Assembly: GCA_905221605.1 (NCBI GenBank)
Contig: CAJNDS010000699.1
Location: forward strand, 1 to 64,000
Length of the DNA stretch: 64,000 bases
Reading direction: 5' to 3'
Source of the DNA: Symbiodinium natans
Lineage: Eukaryota; Sar; Dinophyceae; Suessiales; Symbiodiniaceae
The notes beneath the pieces are model-generated. The model was not told where the DNA came from. It searched no databases and saw only the letters and a program-made list of their open reading frames with translations. Positions within the stretch are counted from its first letter, which is position 1; the number at the start of each line of letters is the position of its first letter. Both the position numbers and the translations under genes were made by a program. Shown one piece after another: positions 50,365 to 58,180 of this stretch.

Positions 50365-50468
50365 CAAAAATTTGTTTAAGACCCACCCGAGAAGTGAAAA
50401 ATGTTTTCCCTGCAAGGATGTGGGGGATTATTTTCTTGTCTTTTGGGGGAAGTTTAAGAAAATAGTAG
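50365..50468. mobile_element. Family-2 inverted-repeat element, eroded
   Basis: TTTGTTTAAGACCCACCC at the left and GGGGGAAGTTTAAGAAAATAG at the right (ending AGTAG) match the family ends; the first six left bases are degraded and no target duplication is visible. Confidence 0.6.
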
Positions 50469-50521
50469 CCCTAAACCCTAAACCCTAAACTTTAGTAAGC
50501 CAAAAGTAGTATTTGGTGCAG

Positions 50522-50578
50522 ACTTGGCAGGACCAGGGCATTCGCCTCATGCCCGTCCCGGAAAGCTCGGCCCTGAGG
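50522..50578 (+). CDS. Candidate internal exon, 19 codons
   Basis: Bounded by TTTGGTGCAG and CTGAGG|GTTCAG; reads TWQDQGIRLMPVPESSALR in phase 0 with no remainder. A C-rich array (50468-50492) precedes and a G-rich one (50588-50632) follows. Family unknown. Confidence 0.55.
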
Positions 50579-50587
50579 GTTCAGGCT

Positions 50588-50632
50588 TTAGGGTTTAGGG
50601 CTTAGCGTTTAGGGCTTAGGGCTTAGGGCTTC
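50588..50632 (+). repeat. TTTAGGG array with GGGCTTA variants
   Basis: Six units. Confidence 0.93.
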
Positions 50633-50642
50633 GAAAAGTTGA

Positions 50643-50703
50643 GGCCCTAAACCCTAAACCCTAAACCCTAAACCCTAAACCCTAAACCCTAAACCCTAAA
50701 CCT
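50643..50703 (-). repeat. Telomere-like CCCTAAA array
   Basis: Eight heptamers. With the preceding G-rich array it frames a potential intron of only about 125 bp. Confidence 0.97.
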
Positions 50704-50739
50704 TGGGGGCATTCTGGGCTTGGGGGCCCGTGGGCTGAG

Positions 50740-50784
50740 GCTTCTTCTGCCCGATCTCTGCAACCATCATGCCCGGGGGGCCGA
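50740..50784 (+). CDS. Possible exon, 45 nt
   Basis: Between GTGGGCTGAG and GGCCGA|GTTGAG; after one base it reads LLLPDLCNHHARGA plus two bases. Borders are plausible but not strong. Confidence 0.27.
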
Positions 50785-50846
50785 GTTGAGCTTTTTCATG
50801 CTCAGGGGGATTTAAATTGCTGAGGGAAGTTTGGAGTTCAGAAGTT

Positions 50847-50905
50847 AGGGTTTAGGGTTTAGGGCTGAGGGTTGAAGGTTTACGGTTTACGGTTTAGGGG
50901 TGTTT
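50847..50905 (+). repeat. TTTAGGG array with GGTTTAC variants
   Basis: About seven degenerate units. Further G-rich words at 51045-51100. Confidence 0.9.
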
Positions 50906-51182
50906 GGGGTTTACGGATGAATGGTCAGGGCCTCAAGATTGGGACTTCAAGAGTGCGAGGGTCGGATACCGGAAAGCTCAGAGCAGCTCGTGGGTTTCTT
51001 TTGGGTTCCTTAGACTCAAAACCCGCAAGCCACCAGCTCCCCAGCGTTTAGGGCTTAGGATTTACAGGGCTTAGGGCTTCGGGTTTAGGGTTTAGGGCTT
51101 GGTTTCAACACCCGGGCAGCCCTCACCCTATCCTTGGCCCATGATGACCGCGAGTGAGGGCTGTCCGGGCTTCAGGGTAAAG

Positions 51183-51331
51183 TTGGGATGGTCCCCCTTA
51201 TACTGACAGTCCTTAATAGGAACTATCATAAATAGAGGTACTATCATCCTGACAGTCCTTAAGAAGAATTATCATAATAGAGGTACGATAATCCCTGTTA
51301 AGGGCTGCTAGTATAACGGGGAACACGCCAA
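51183..51331. mobile_element. Family-1 inverted-repeat element, 149 bp, with internal duplication
   Basis: Left TTGGGATGGTCCCCCTTATA continues as CTGACAGTCCTTAA. Right TTAAGGGCTGCTAGTATAAC continues as GGGGAACACGCCAA. A 46-bp unit starting CTGACAGTCCTTAA is duplicated at 51203-51248 and 51249-51293. Flanks do not show a clear duplication. Confidence 0.8.
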
Positions 51332-51462
51332 CCCTAGAGCCCTCACAATGTCCTTTTTGGAGCCGCGGTGGTATCCTGCTTTCACTTTGAAAATACCCGC
51401 CCCCGAATATATCATAAAACAAGCGATCTTCATTGTAAGGAAAATTTAAGGATTACTATTTT

Positions 51463-51503
51463 TCTTTTTTTTTTGGGGGGGGGGGCTCTGAAGCAAACAG
51501 TAG
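51463..51503. mobile_element. Family-2 right end
   Basis: T and G runs followed by GGGCTCTGAAGCAAACAGTAG. A left end may begin at 51376 (CTGCTTTC) but is not convincing. Confidence 0.45.
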
Positions 51504-51699
51504 TTTAGGGCACCAAAGTTAAGTTAGAACAACTCCCATCCAGGATGCCCAGCCCCTATTCCGATTCCCTCTTCAAGGGTCTCGGTTCTCACCACAAAGG
51601 ACACCCTTACTACTAGCTTACTGGGCAAGAAGGTCGTTGCCAAAATTCGGGGGGCGCCCCTCCATAGCCCCACGTATCAGACCAGAATGTCCCATGAAA

Positions 51700-51782
51700 G
51701 ACCCTCAACCCTAAACCCCAAACCCTCAACCCTGAACCCAAAACCCTAAACCCTGAACCCTCAACCATAAACCCTACACCCC
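51700..51782 (-). repeat. Degenerate CCCTAAA array
   Basis: About 11 units with CCCTCAA and CCCTGAA variants. Confidence 0.94.
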
Positions 51783-51793
51783 CACGTAGGCAG

Positions 51794-51898
51794 GGCGTCG
51801 GCCTTTCCTCTGAGGTCCGACCCGGTCGCGACTGTGGACGGCTGCGCGTACGAACGGGACTACATCGAGAGGCATCTTGGGCTCGGCAAGGGCTGGGA
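51794..51898 (+). CDS. Candidate exon encoding part of a U-box domain (E3 ubiquitin ligase)
   Basis: Bounded by GTAGGCAG and GGCTGGGA|GTTCTAGG. After one base the 34 codons read ASAFPLRS, then DPVATVDGCAYERDYIERHL and GLGKGW. The segment DPVxTxDGxxYERxxIExxL is the hallmark central motif of U-box domains, which fold like a RING without zinc and bind E2 enzymes in ubiquitin transfer. The domain is only partly covered, so neighbouring exons must supply its start and end; the candidate at 52708 would suit the end. The exon lies between a C-rich array (51700-51782) and a G-rich array beginning 6 bp after the donor. Confidence 0.72.
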
Positions 51899-51903
51899 GT
51901 TCT

Positions 51904-51938
51904 AGGGGTTTAGGGTTTAGGGTTTAGGGTTTAGGGCT
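51904..51938 (+). repeat. Telomere-like TTTAGGG array
   Basis: Five heptamers. Confidence 0.96.
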
Positions 51939-52707
51939 CCAAGGTTAGAGACGTTCAGCGTTTCGGCTTCTAGGGTTGGGTGTTGTGGCTTCCGGGCCAG
52001 GGCTCACTTTGGCCCTCAACCCTCATCCCAAGACGCCGAAGATTCGAAAAGGCTGAGGATGTTTCTGGCATACGATGCCAGATTGGGCTCAGGGCATCAA
52101 ATACAAAGCACACGGATACACAAAATAGGTAGGGCTGCTTAGATGTTCCTGCACGGTTCTGCCAGTAGTCTGTCGTCCCTTCTCCAGGTGGTTTCGCGAG
52201 CGTCGGCAAAGCCACCAGCAGATCACGTCGCCCACCACAGGCTGGAGCAAACCCGTGAGACGAATTGCCCAAGCTCCAAGCTCGAAGCATTACACATACC
52301 CCCAGATCCTCATTGGCAGCTTAAGCGCACTCTCATGAAAACAATCCTTATTTGCTGGAGACCTCAGAGCCTGATTGCTGTGCTTCGGGAATTTAACGGT
52401 TCTTGGCGTAGGCTTTGGGATCTTTCTGTCCGGCCCACCACAGCTATTTCTATAATTCTTGGCGCAAAGCCTGCCACCCAGACAAGCATGCGTAGGCTTG
52501 GCCTTACCGTCCACCACCCTCATGCCGTTGCTGGCCCTGCAAAGGGTCCGGGAGCTCAGACCTGGTTCTTGGTCTTTGTGGGTTCGGAGAGGTTAGGATT
52601 TGGAGGTCTAGAGGTTTTAGGGGTTGAGGGAATGTGGGGGCTGCCAAAAAAAGCACGCCAGTGCCTACCTAACCCTCAACACTAAAGCCCAAACCCCTCA
52701 GCCCCAG
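51939..52707. other. No confident exon found
   Basis: A + frame stays open from 52143 to 52685 (180 codons) but has no motif. If the U-box gene continues, an exon with the Ser-Pro-containing second half of the domain would be expected here; I could not identify one. Confidence 0.4.
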
Positions 52708-52780
52708 GCCATCGAGGCATACCTGGCCCACCGGCCGGAACTCAGGCGCCAATCTCGGGATCGATTCGGCCCATGCAAGG
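52708..52780 (+). CDS. Candidate exon, possible U-box C-terminal helix
   Basis: Bounded by CTCAGCCCCAG and TGCAAGG|GTTTCG. In phase 0 it reads AIEAYLAHRPELRRQSRDRF then GPCK and one base. U-box domains end in a helix of the form L-R-x-x-I-E-x-W/Y-L, and AIEAYLAHRPELRR resembles it. The link to the exon at 51794 is inferred; at least one exon between them has not been found. A later donor at 52814 (CTTGAG|GTCGTC) is an alternative. Confidence 0.45.
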
Positions 52781-53052
52781 GTTTCGACGTCTCCCCCTTT
52801 TACCTTCTTGAGGTCGTCTTCGGGGGGGGGGGGGGGGGGTCCTGCAATGTGGGTGTTTCTATAGTTGCCGTTCTCTCTTATGGCAACTGCACTGCTACTA
52901 TAAAGACTATAAGTGGGGGGGCGCCCCACCCATTCTTGCTGTGAATCTAAGATCTGACCAACGAACCCCAAACCCTAAACCCTAAGCCCTGAACAACCCT
53001 CAAGCCCTCGACCACGAAGCATATCATAATGCATAAGAAGAAGATGGTCAGA

Positions 53053-53205
53053 GCCCTAAACCCTAAACCTTGAACCCTAAACTCTGAACCCTAAACCCTT
53101 AAACCCTGAACCCTAAACCCTTGAGAACCCCCGAACCCTTAAACCCTGAACCCTGAACCCTAACAGCCCGAACCCTAAACCCTAAACCCTAAACCCTAAA
53201 CCCCA
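53053..53205 (-). repeat. Degenerate CCCTAAA array
   Basis: About 20 units with CCCTGAA and CCCTTAAA variants; ends CCCTAAACCCCAG at the acceptor of the next exon. Confidence 0.95.
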
Positions 53206-53206
53206 G

Positions 53207-53270
53207 AAGTCTGAAAGCCATGATCAGGAGGGACCACATGGCCGGGAGGAGCTTCGAGGAAGCGGCCCAG
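53207..53270 (+). CDS. Candidate internal exon, helical, chain member 1
   Basis: Bounded by CCCTAAACCCCAG and GCCCAG|GTTCTC. After one base it reads SLKAMIRRDHMAGRSFEEAA then Q, ending in phase 0. The frame stays open to 53307 (VLQERLVRAGGE), where another donor meets a TTTAGGG array. The shorter form joins the exon at 53876 in phase. Confidence 0.55.
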
Positions 53271-53304
53271 GTTCTCCAGGAGCGTCTGGTCCGAGCGGGG
53301 GGGG

Positions 53305-53405
53305 AGGGTTTAGGGTTTAGGGTTTAGGGTTTAGGGTTTAGGGTTTAGGGTTTAGGGTTTAGGGTTTAGGGTTTAGGGTTTAGGGAGGTTTAGGGTTTAG
53401 GGTTG
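53305..53405 (+). repeat. Telomere-like TTTAGGG array
   Basis: About 13 heptamers with one GGAGGTTTA interruption. Confidence 0.97.
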
Positions 53406-53596
53406 AGGGGAGGGGGGATGGTTTTGGGGTTTTAGGGGCTTCAGGGGCTTGCATGGTTGGTGTGATGCGAGCAGGTCAGAATAGCGGAGCTGGTGTCAAC
53501 AAAGCCCCAAGTGAGGGATCCTGAGTGGGTATCCTTTAGCTGCACTAGCCAAACGTCTGTGCAGGATAGACTCCTTACAGCCAAAAAACCGATCAA

Positions 53597-53622
53597 CCTT
53601 CCCTAGAAAACTCGGCCAGTAA
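53597..53622 (+). repeat. Short dispersed repeat, CTCGGCCAGTAA copy
   Basis: Third copy of the repeat at 35938; reads CCTTCCCTAGAAAACTCGG followed by CCAGTAA. Confidence 0.65.
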
Positions 53623-53875
53623 TCTCTACAGGCGGGTGTGCTGAATGATAGCTGCGAGCTGCACCCTCAAATCGCCAAAACTGTAGAGGATTAAGGGCCC
53701 ATGGGCTTCCTGGAGAATGAACCTCACCAAGTGTGCTGAAGCGAGGGCCTGCCAACGAGCCTTGAACCCCAATCAAATCCTAAACCATCTTTGCCTCAAG
53801 TCCTTGCCTTGGTTGTTGACCCTAAACCCTAAACTCTAAACCGGTGGGCCGTTCACAAAGAATCCCGAACCGCAG

Positions 53876-53928
53876 ACCGACCTCCTGGAAAAGCAAGCCA
53901 TGAACACCAACATGGGCGACGAGGCAGG
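53876..53928 (+). CDS. Candidate internal exon, chain member 2
   Basis: Bounded by CGAACCGCAG and GAGGCAGG|GTTTAG. Reads TDLLEKQAMNTNMGDEA and two bases. The donor is the first base of a TTTAGGG array (53929 onward). The CCCTAAA words at 53818-53840 are about 35 bp upstream. Confidence 0.57.
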
Positions 53929-54009
53929 GTTTAGGGTTTAGGGTTAAGTGTTTAGGGTTTAGGGATGTTTAGGGTTTGGGTTCAGCGCTTGAGCCTGCCA
54001 GAAGTCCAG

Positions 54010-54056
54010 CAAAGCGATCGGAAAAATCATGGAACAGCTGCAAAGATGTAGCCATG
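54010..54056 (+). CDS. Candidate exon, chain member 3
   Basis: Bounded by AGAAGTCCAG and GCCATG|GTTATG. The first base completes the split codon of the exon ending at 53928. It then reads KAIGKIMEQLQRCSH plus one base. Without a break here the frame continues open to about 54208 (GYGMSPNLQVHPKLQMFL), so this donor is uncertain. Confidence 0.45.
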
Positions 54057-54100
54057 GTTATGGCATGAGTCCGAACCTGCAAGTTCATCCGAAACTGCAG

Positions 54101-54153
54101 ATGTTCCTGCACCGATTCTCGCCGAGGTACGGCGTCTCCGGGAGGCCAACAAG
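54101..54153 (+). CDS. Candidate exon, coiled-coil-like, chain member 4
   Basis: Bounded by GAAACTGCAG and GCCAACAAG|GTCGCG. Two bases complete the codon left by 54056; then it reads VPAPILAEVRRLREANK, ending in phase 0. ILAEVRRLREAN is coiled-coil-like. The intron before it would be only 44 nt, which is a weakness. Confidence 0.42.
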
Positions 54154-54230
54154 GTCGCGTGGCGAATGTAGCAGTTTAGGGCTTCCTAAACCCTACACCC
54201 CTAGACCCTAAACCCCCTTTCAAAAAACAG

Positions 54231-54319
54231 GGGCCTTTCGTCCAAAGTGAGGCCCAACTAAGGCTTCTTCAAAGCTTGTTTGGGCCATATGCCCTAAAGT
54301 TTTTGAAACCCTGTTCAGG
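54231..54319 (+). CDS. Candidate internal exon, chain member 5
   Basis: Bounded by TCAAAAAACAG and GTTCAGG|GTTTAG. In phase 0 it reads GPFVQSEAQLRLLQSLFGPY then ALKFLKPCS and two bases, with no stop in 29 codons. The phase fits the exon ending at 54153. CCCTAAA words precede (54186-54216), and the donor is the first base of a TTTAGGG array. Confidence 0.6.
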
Positions 54320-54351
54320 GTTTAGGGTTTAGGGTTTAGGGTTTAGGGTGG
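54317..54351 (+). repeat. Telomere-like TTTAGGG array
   Basis: Five heptamers. Confidence 0.96.
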
Positions 54352-54431
54352 TTTAACGGTTTTCGGGCCCCAAAAAAACCCTAAAGCCCCCAAAACCCGA
54401 AAAAAGTTGAGGGTTTTGCGTTTCGGGCGTA

Positions 54432-54487
54432 TCCCTAAACCCTAAAACCCTAAGCCCACAGTCTTAGAACCCTGAACCTCCTAAACC
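54432..54487 (-). repeat. Degenerate CCCTAAA array
   Basis: Six units with CCCTAAAA and CCCTAAG variants. Confidence 0.9.
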
Positions 54488-54494
54488 CCAAAAG

Positions 54495-54571
54495 CGCGTG
54501 CCGAGGCCCTGGTACGCCAGCTCCGTCAATCGGAGGCCGAGCGCGGCAAGCTGCTGCAGCAGCTCCAGCAG
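54495..54571 (+). CDS. Candidate internal exon, coiled coil
   Basis: Bounded by AACCCCAAAAG and CTCCAGCAG|GTGCTT. After two bases it reads RAEALVRQLRQSEAERGKLL then QQLQQ with no remainder. The heptad spacing of Leu/Val/Ala with Gln, Glu and Arg between is typical of a coiled coil. A C-rich array precedes and a G-rich array (54595-54640) follows. Confidence 0.63.
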
Positions 54572-54594
54572 GTGCTTCTGGGTTTGAGGGAGTT

Positions 54595-54640
54595 AGGGTT
54601 TTAGGGTTTAGGGTTTACGAGGTTTTGGGTTTGAGGGTTT
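54595..54640 (+). repeat. Degenerate TTTAGGG array
   Basis: Five units with GGGTTTTA and GGTTTAC variants. Confidence 0.88.
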
Positions 54641-54776
54641 AGAACTTAGGGCCTAAGTGGTTTTGCGTTTTGAGGTCCCAGTTTTGGTTTTTCGGGCGTT
54701 TGTCAAGGTTTCAGATTCAACATTGATGGTTGAGGAAGGTTTTACGGCATAGCCCTAAACCCTAAGCCCTCTTGAG

Positions 54777-54843
54777 AATCTACCGAGCGTTCTACGGGGG
54801 GATCCTCGGGCTCTCTTTTGGCCGAAAAGTCTTACCTGAGTAG
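54777..54843 (+). CDS. Candidate terminal exon
   Basis: After CCCTCTTGAG one frame reads IYRAFYGGILGLSFGRKVLP, E and a TAG at 54841. The phase-0 frame, which would follow the exon at 54495 directly, reads NLPSVLRGDPRALFWPKSLT and ends at a TGA at 54837. Either way a stop stands a few bases before GTAACC, so this may be the 3' end of the gene. CCCTAAA words lie at 54750-54770. Confidence 0.4.
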
Positions 54844-55116
54844 GTAACCCTTGTGGTATTAGGGTTTAGGGGTTTGGGTTTAGGGCTTAGGAAATACAAG
54901 GCAATCAAAAAGCACAAAGAAGAACACAAGCGGAACCACCCTGAAAGGCCCAAAGCTTGCCTCTTTTTCCCCACGGGGGAAACACAAAATCCCAGTAGCT
55001 TTGCTGGTCTGCTTCAGGCTCGGTGGCAACTGGGAATTGCGGAGGACCGCTTTCCAAGCAGCAGCCCAGCTTGTGAGGGCACAGGCATGCTACCTCTAGC
55101 AGTAACAAGAATATCC
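54844..55116. other. Open stretch, no family
   Basis: TTTAGGG words (54858-54893), then a frame reading KYKAIKKHKEEHKRNHPERP, which is lysine-rich and stays open to 55134; no borders support it. Confidence 0.3.
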
Positions 55117-55187
55117 CTGAACCCTGAACCCTAAACTAAACCCTAAACCCTAAGCACCCTAGACCCTAAGCACCCTCAACCCGAACT
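55117..55187 (-). repeat. Degenerate CCCTAAA array
   Basis: Eight units with CCCTAAGCA and CCCTGAA variants. Confidence 0.92.
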
Positions 55188-55200
55188 CTTTTGTCACAAG

Positions 55201-55283
55201 GAGCCCGGCGGAGTTTTCGATGACTCGGGAGCTCCGCCTCCAAGCAGCGGCGATGAGAGCTGCTTGGCGCTGGTCGCGGCAGG
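55201..55283 (+). CDS. Candidate internal exon, acidic Ser/Pro-rich
   Basis: Bounded by TTTTGTCACAAG and GCGGCAGG|GTTAGG. In phase 0 it reads EPGGVFDDSGAPPPSSGDES then CLALVAA and two bases. The composition suggests a flexible acidic linker followed by a short hydrophobic part. The C-rich array ends 13 bp upstream. Confidence 0.57.
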
Positions 55284-55309
55284 GTTAGGGCTTGAAGCGT
55301 TTCGGGTAT

Positions 55310-55432
55310 CTACTCTTTGCTTTAGACGCCCCAATGGTCACAAAGACTCTTCCTCATAAAAGGGCAATATAGGGATGTCTGTCCTCTTCTTTTTTTGTGC
55401 GGGGTCGGGGGGGGTTCTTACACGAATAGTAG
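55310..55432. mobile_element. Family-2 inverted-repeat element, 123 bp, TSD GTAT
   Basis: CTACTCTTTGCTTTAGACGC at the left, GGGTTCTTACACGAATAGTAG at the right. GTAT stands on both sides (55306-55309 and 55433-55436). Confidence 0.84.
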
Positions 55433-56416
55433 GTATTAGTATTCGGTTGATGACACATAGGAAATCATTCCTAGCGACATTATCAGTTGACCGATACAAC
55501 TATTGTTGATAGTACTACTTGCTGCTACTCAGGTTACTGTGATTTTTAGTCCTGCTAGTATCAGTGGCCATGAAAGAGTAGAGGTACTCGGATTGTAACC
55601 CAGAAAGAACAAGCTACCCCTGAAACTCCAAGTAGACTTACTGATTCCTAGTGAGTTTTGGGAATCACACAAGTCCTATCGCAGTCACTACTTCCCTACT
55701 TGGAACTAGTAAGAGGTTGAGGTTGGGGGTTCTTTTCGTCAAGTGCGCAATGTGCTCGCGACTCGGAGTCCCTCATCGGAAGAATGCCATGGAAAATTGG
55801 GCTTTTGGCAGCCAAACTTAGAAAGTAAGGGCTCAGCGTTCACTGCAGGATTTAGGGGTCGTTCTTTGTAGGTACGTTTAGTACTGCTTAGTCATCACTT
55901 CTGACCAGCACTGCAGCAACAGCCGCACATTCTGAGCCTGCACGTACGTTTTCATGTTTGCACGGTTTCAGTTTTACAGGTGTCTGGGATCGAGGGTTGT
56001 TGGAGGTTGGGGCTCCGCTTGCTTCAGGGGTTTACCCAGGGTAGGTTGCATTCCCTGAAAAGAAATGCACCTACTGCATAAGCCCTGAGCCGAACGTTTC
56101 TCAAAAAGTAGTAAAGGCTAGCCTCTCTTTCCCAAAGCTCTCAGCCAGCGCAAAAATCCCAAATCCTTAAACCCCATACGCCTCCCCAAGCCCTTTAAAA
56201 GTCAAAGCCCTAACAACTAGCCTCCGAAAGTTTAAGCCCGTGCGCCCCTAAACCCCAAACGACTAAACTTCAAGATTTCTCTTAGCAACCACATTCCCCG
56301 TGACCCTAGCCCCACATGGAGGGCCGTTCTACTTGGCTTGCCGCTTTTGGTAGGTGATTTTTTTGAGGCAGCTCCTGAAAGGATCCCCGCCAGAAAGGCC
56401 CGAAATTTAGGAATCG
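55433..56416. other. No recognised gene; one palindromic stretch
   Basis: TCCAAGTAG (55627-55635) and CTACTTGGA (55696-55704) are inverted around GATTCCTAGTGAG/GGGAATC, possibly a rearranged family-5 relative. The rest is anonymous. Confidence 0.45.
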
Positions 56417-56505
56417 AAACCTTAAACCTGAACCCTAAACCCTAAACCTTAAACCCTAAACCTTGACCCTAAACCCTAAACCCTAGGCCCCAAGCCCTAA
56501 ACCCC
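56417..56505 (-). repeat. Degenerate CCCTAAA array
   Basis: About 12 units. Confidence 0.94.
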
Positions 56506-56507
56506 AG

Positions 56508-56548
56508 CCCAAGGTTCTGCATACGTTTCCACGGTCGACCAAGCGGAG
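56508..56548 (+). CDS. Candidate mini-exon, 41 nt
   Basis: Preceded by CCCTAAACCCCAG and followed by AGCGGAG|GTGGGG. Reads PKVLHTFPRSTKR and two bases in phase 0. A short G-rich heptamer block is at 56621-56640. Confidence 0.4.
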
Positions 56549-57547
56549 GTGGGGGGGGGGTTTTTGGGGAGTGGCTGCGATTCTGGGGTCCCGGTTGTGG
56601 GTTCGGATGTTTGCCCCTTTTTGGGGTTTAGGGTCTAGGGCTTGGTGGCAATTCTAGATGGGGGTTGCACAGTAAGGGCAATGAATTCTCATGACAGCGG
56701 ACAGGCTTAGGGTTCGCTCAGGTGTTTTTTGAATGTTCTGCTGGGGGTTCCGGGGGGCTGTGGCTTCAGGTGTTTGAGGGTTCGGCGTTTGGGCGGAGGT
56801 TCGTGCAGTGAGTGTGCAGACATTTTCGGCTGCTGTGCCATTGTTGTTGGTTCGGGCAACTAGTTGATGATGATTTCTGCGATGATCTTTGTTGCCTTTG
56901 GGCCTTAGGGCACGGGGTTCCCGGCAGAGGTCGAAGCATCTCGATTGCAGCTGCCACTGGCGAGCGCACAGGCCAGATCAGACGGGAATTGCAAGCGTAG
57001 AAAGTCACACCTTAGCGTACAGATTGTGATGGTTTGGGAAATAGGCCGTTGAACTCCTGTTCAAGTTTCATCGGAAACTTCCTGGCTTGTCTCTGAGATT
57101 TCTTAGCGTGAAGCTTTCCACGAGATTGCGTAGCAGCTCGATCAACACGGCAGTGAAAGAAGTGAAGAGGACATTCCAAGGAGCAAAGGGGTGGAATTGA
57201 AGGGCCCCACCACATGTCATTGCTTCAGCTTGCGCTGAGCTTGCGCTAAGGCGCCCTGAAATTCCATCATCCAGAAGCCCTAAGCCACTCAGCCCTAAAT
57301 CGCCTTAAGGGCTTTTCAAGGGTTTGGGGGCTCAGAGTTTTTGGGTTCTTGAACCCTTCTAGCCCTTTGGCAACTCGATGCTGAAGGGCTGAAGGACAGT
57401 AGGGTCAAGGTCCTCAGATCATCAAGGGCCGTGGACCCTGAAACCCTGAGAATCCTCCAATCCCAAACCCTGCCCTAAAGCCTGAAATCCCTAAAACTCA
57501 TCCCTAGCACTAAAGTCTTGGTCCTAGCCCCCCAGCACACCTTTCAG
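56549..57547. other. No recognised gene
   Basis: Open on both strands at 56766-57008 with no motif. Eroded CCCTAAA words at 57425-57500. Confidence 0.4.
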
Positions 57548-57577
57548 GAGCAGCCGAAGCGCACAGCCGGCACCTAG
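57548..57577 (+). CDS. Possible terminal mini-exon
   Basis: After CACACCTTTCAG it reads EQPKRTAGT and a TAG. The acceptor is good (pyrimidine-rich) but 30 nt is little to judge by. Confidence 0.25.
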   Translation, partial: EQPKRTAGT

Positions 57578-58100
57578 CTCAGAGGACTTGAGGGCTTCAG
57601 TTGCCAGCATCAAAATTTAGGTTGTAGGCTTTAGGGATTGATTAGGGTTTGGGTTAAGGGAGTAGCTGGTCTCATTCAGAATTCCTTTGAGGGGGCCCTG
57701 AATATGATTGGCTGTGTAAAGGCAACTCCCTCGTGCCGGCTGACATGGGCTGACTACTTCCTTATCAAACCTTGAATTATTCTTGCTGTTGCTGGTCGAA
57801 ACAAGCTCTTGGCTCAGGCTTGCTTACTTTGAGAACGCACGATATGCCACACCTTTCCTCGAGAACTTGTTTCACACCATCTTTTCACGAGGATCTGCAG
57901 CACGCTCCTGCATGAGGCCTTAAGGTGCTACCATACCCTTCAACCCCAAGGCCGAAAACTCCAACCCAAAGGCCTGAACCCAAAAAGCCCTACTTGCAGA
58001 AGGGCTCGCAGCACCCCCTATTTTGGGTTATCGCGAGATGTCATTGCCATGCTAAAGGCGCTCAAAATCCATGAACTTGTAAACTTCACGCAAAACGAAG
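57578..58100. other. No recognised gene
   Basis: Degenerate TTTAGGG words at 57625-57655; otherwise anonymous. Confidence 0.45.
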
Positions 58101-58180
58101 GTCCCGCCCGGTGGCCGCAGCCACGTCAGCTGTTCGCGCTGGGCGCCGCCCTCGCAGCCTTGGCAGGCGCGCACAGTTGA
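58101..58180 (+). CDS. Possible exon with hydrophobic end
   Basis: After AAAACGAAG and two bases it reads PARWPQPRQLFALGAALAAL then AGAHS and a TGA. FALGAALAALAGA could be a membrane helix. A GTTGAA donor at 58176 would make it internal. Another frame is also open. No heptamer arrays adjoin it. Confidence 0.28.
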
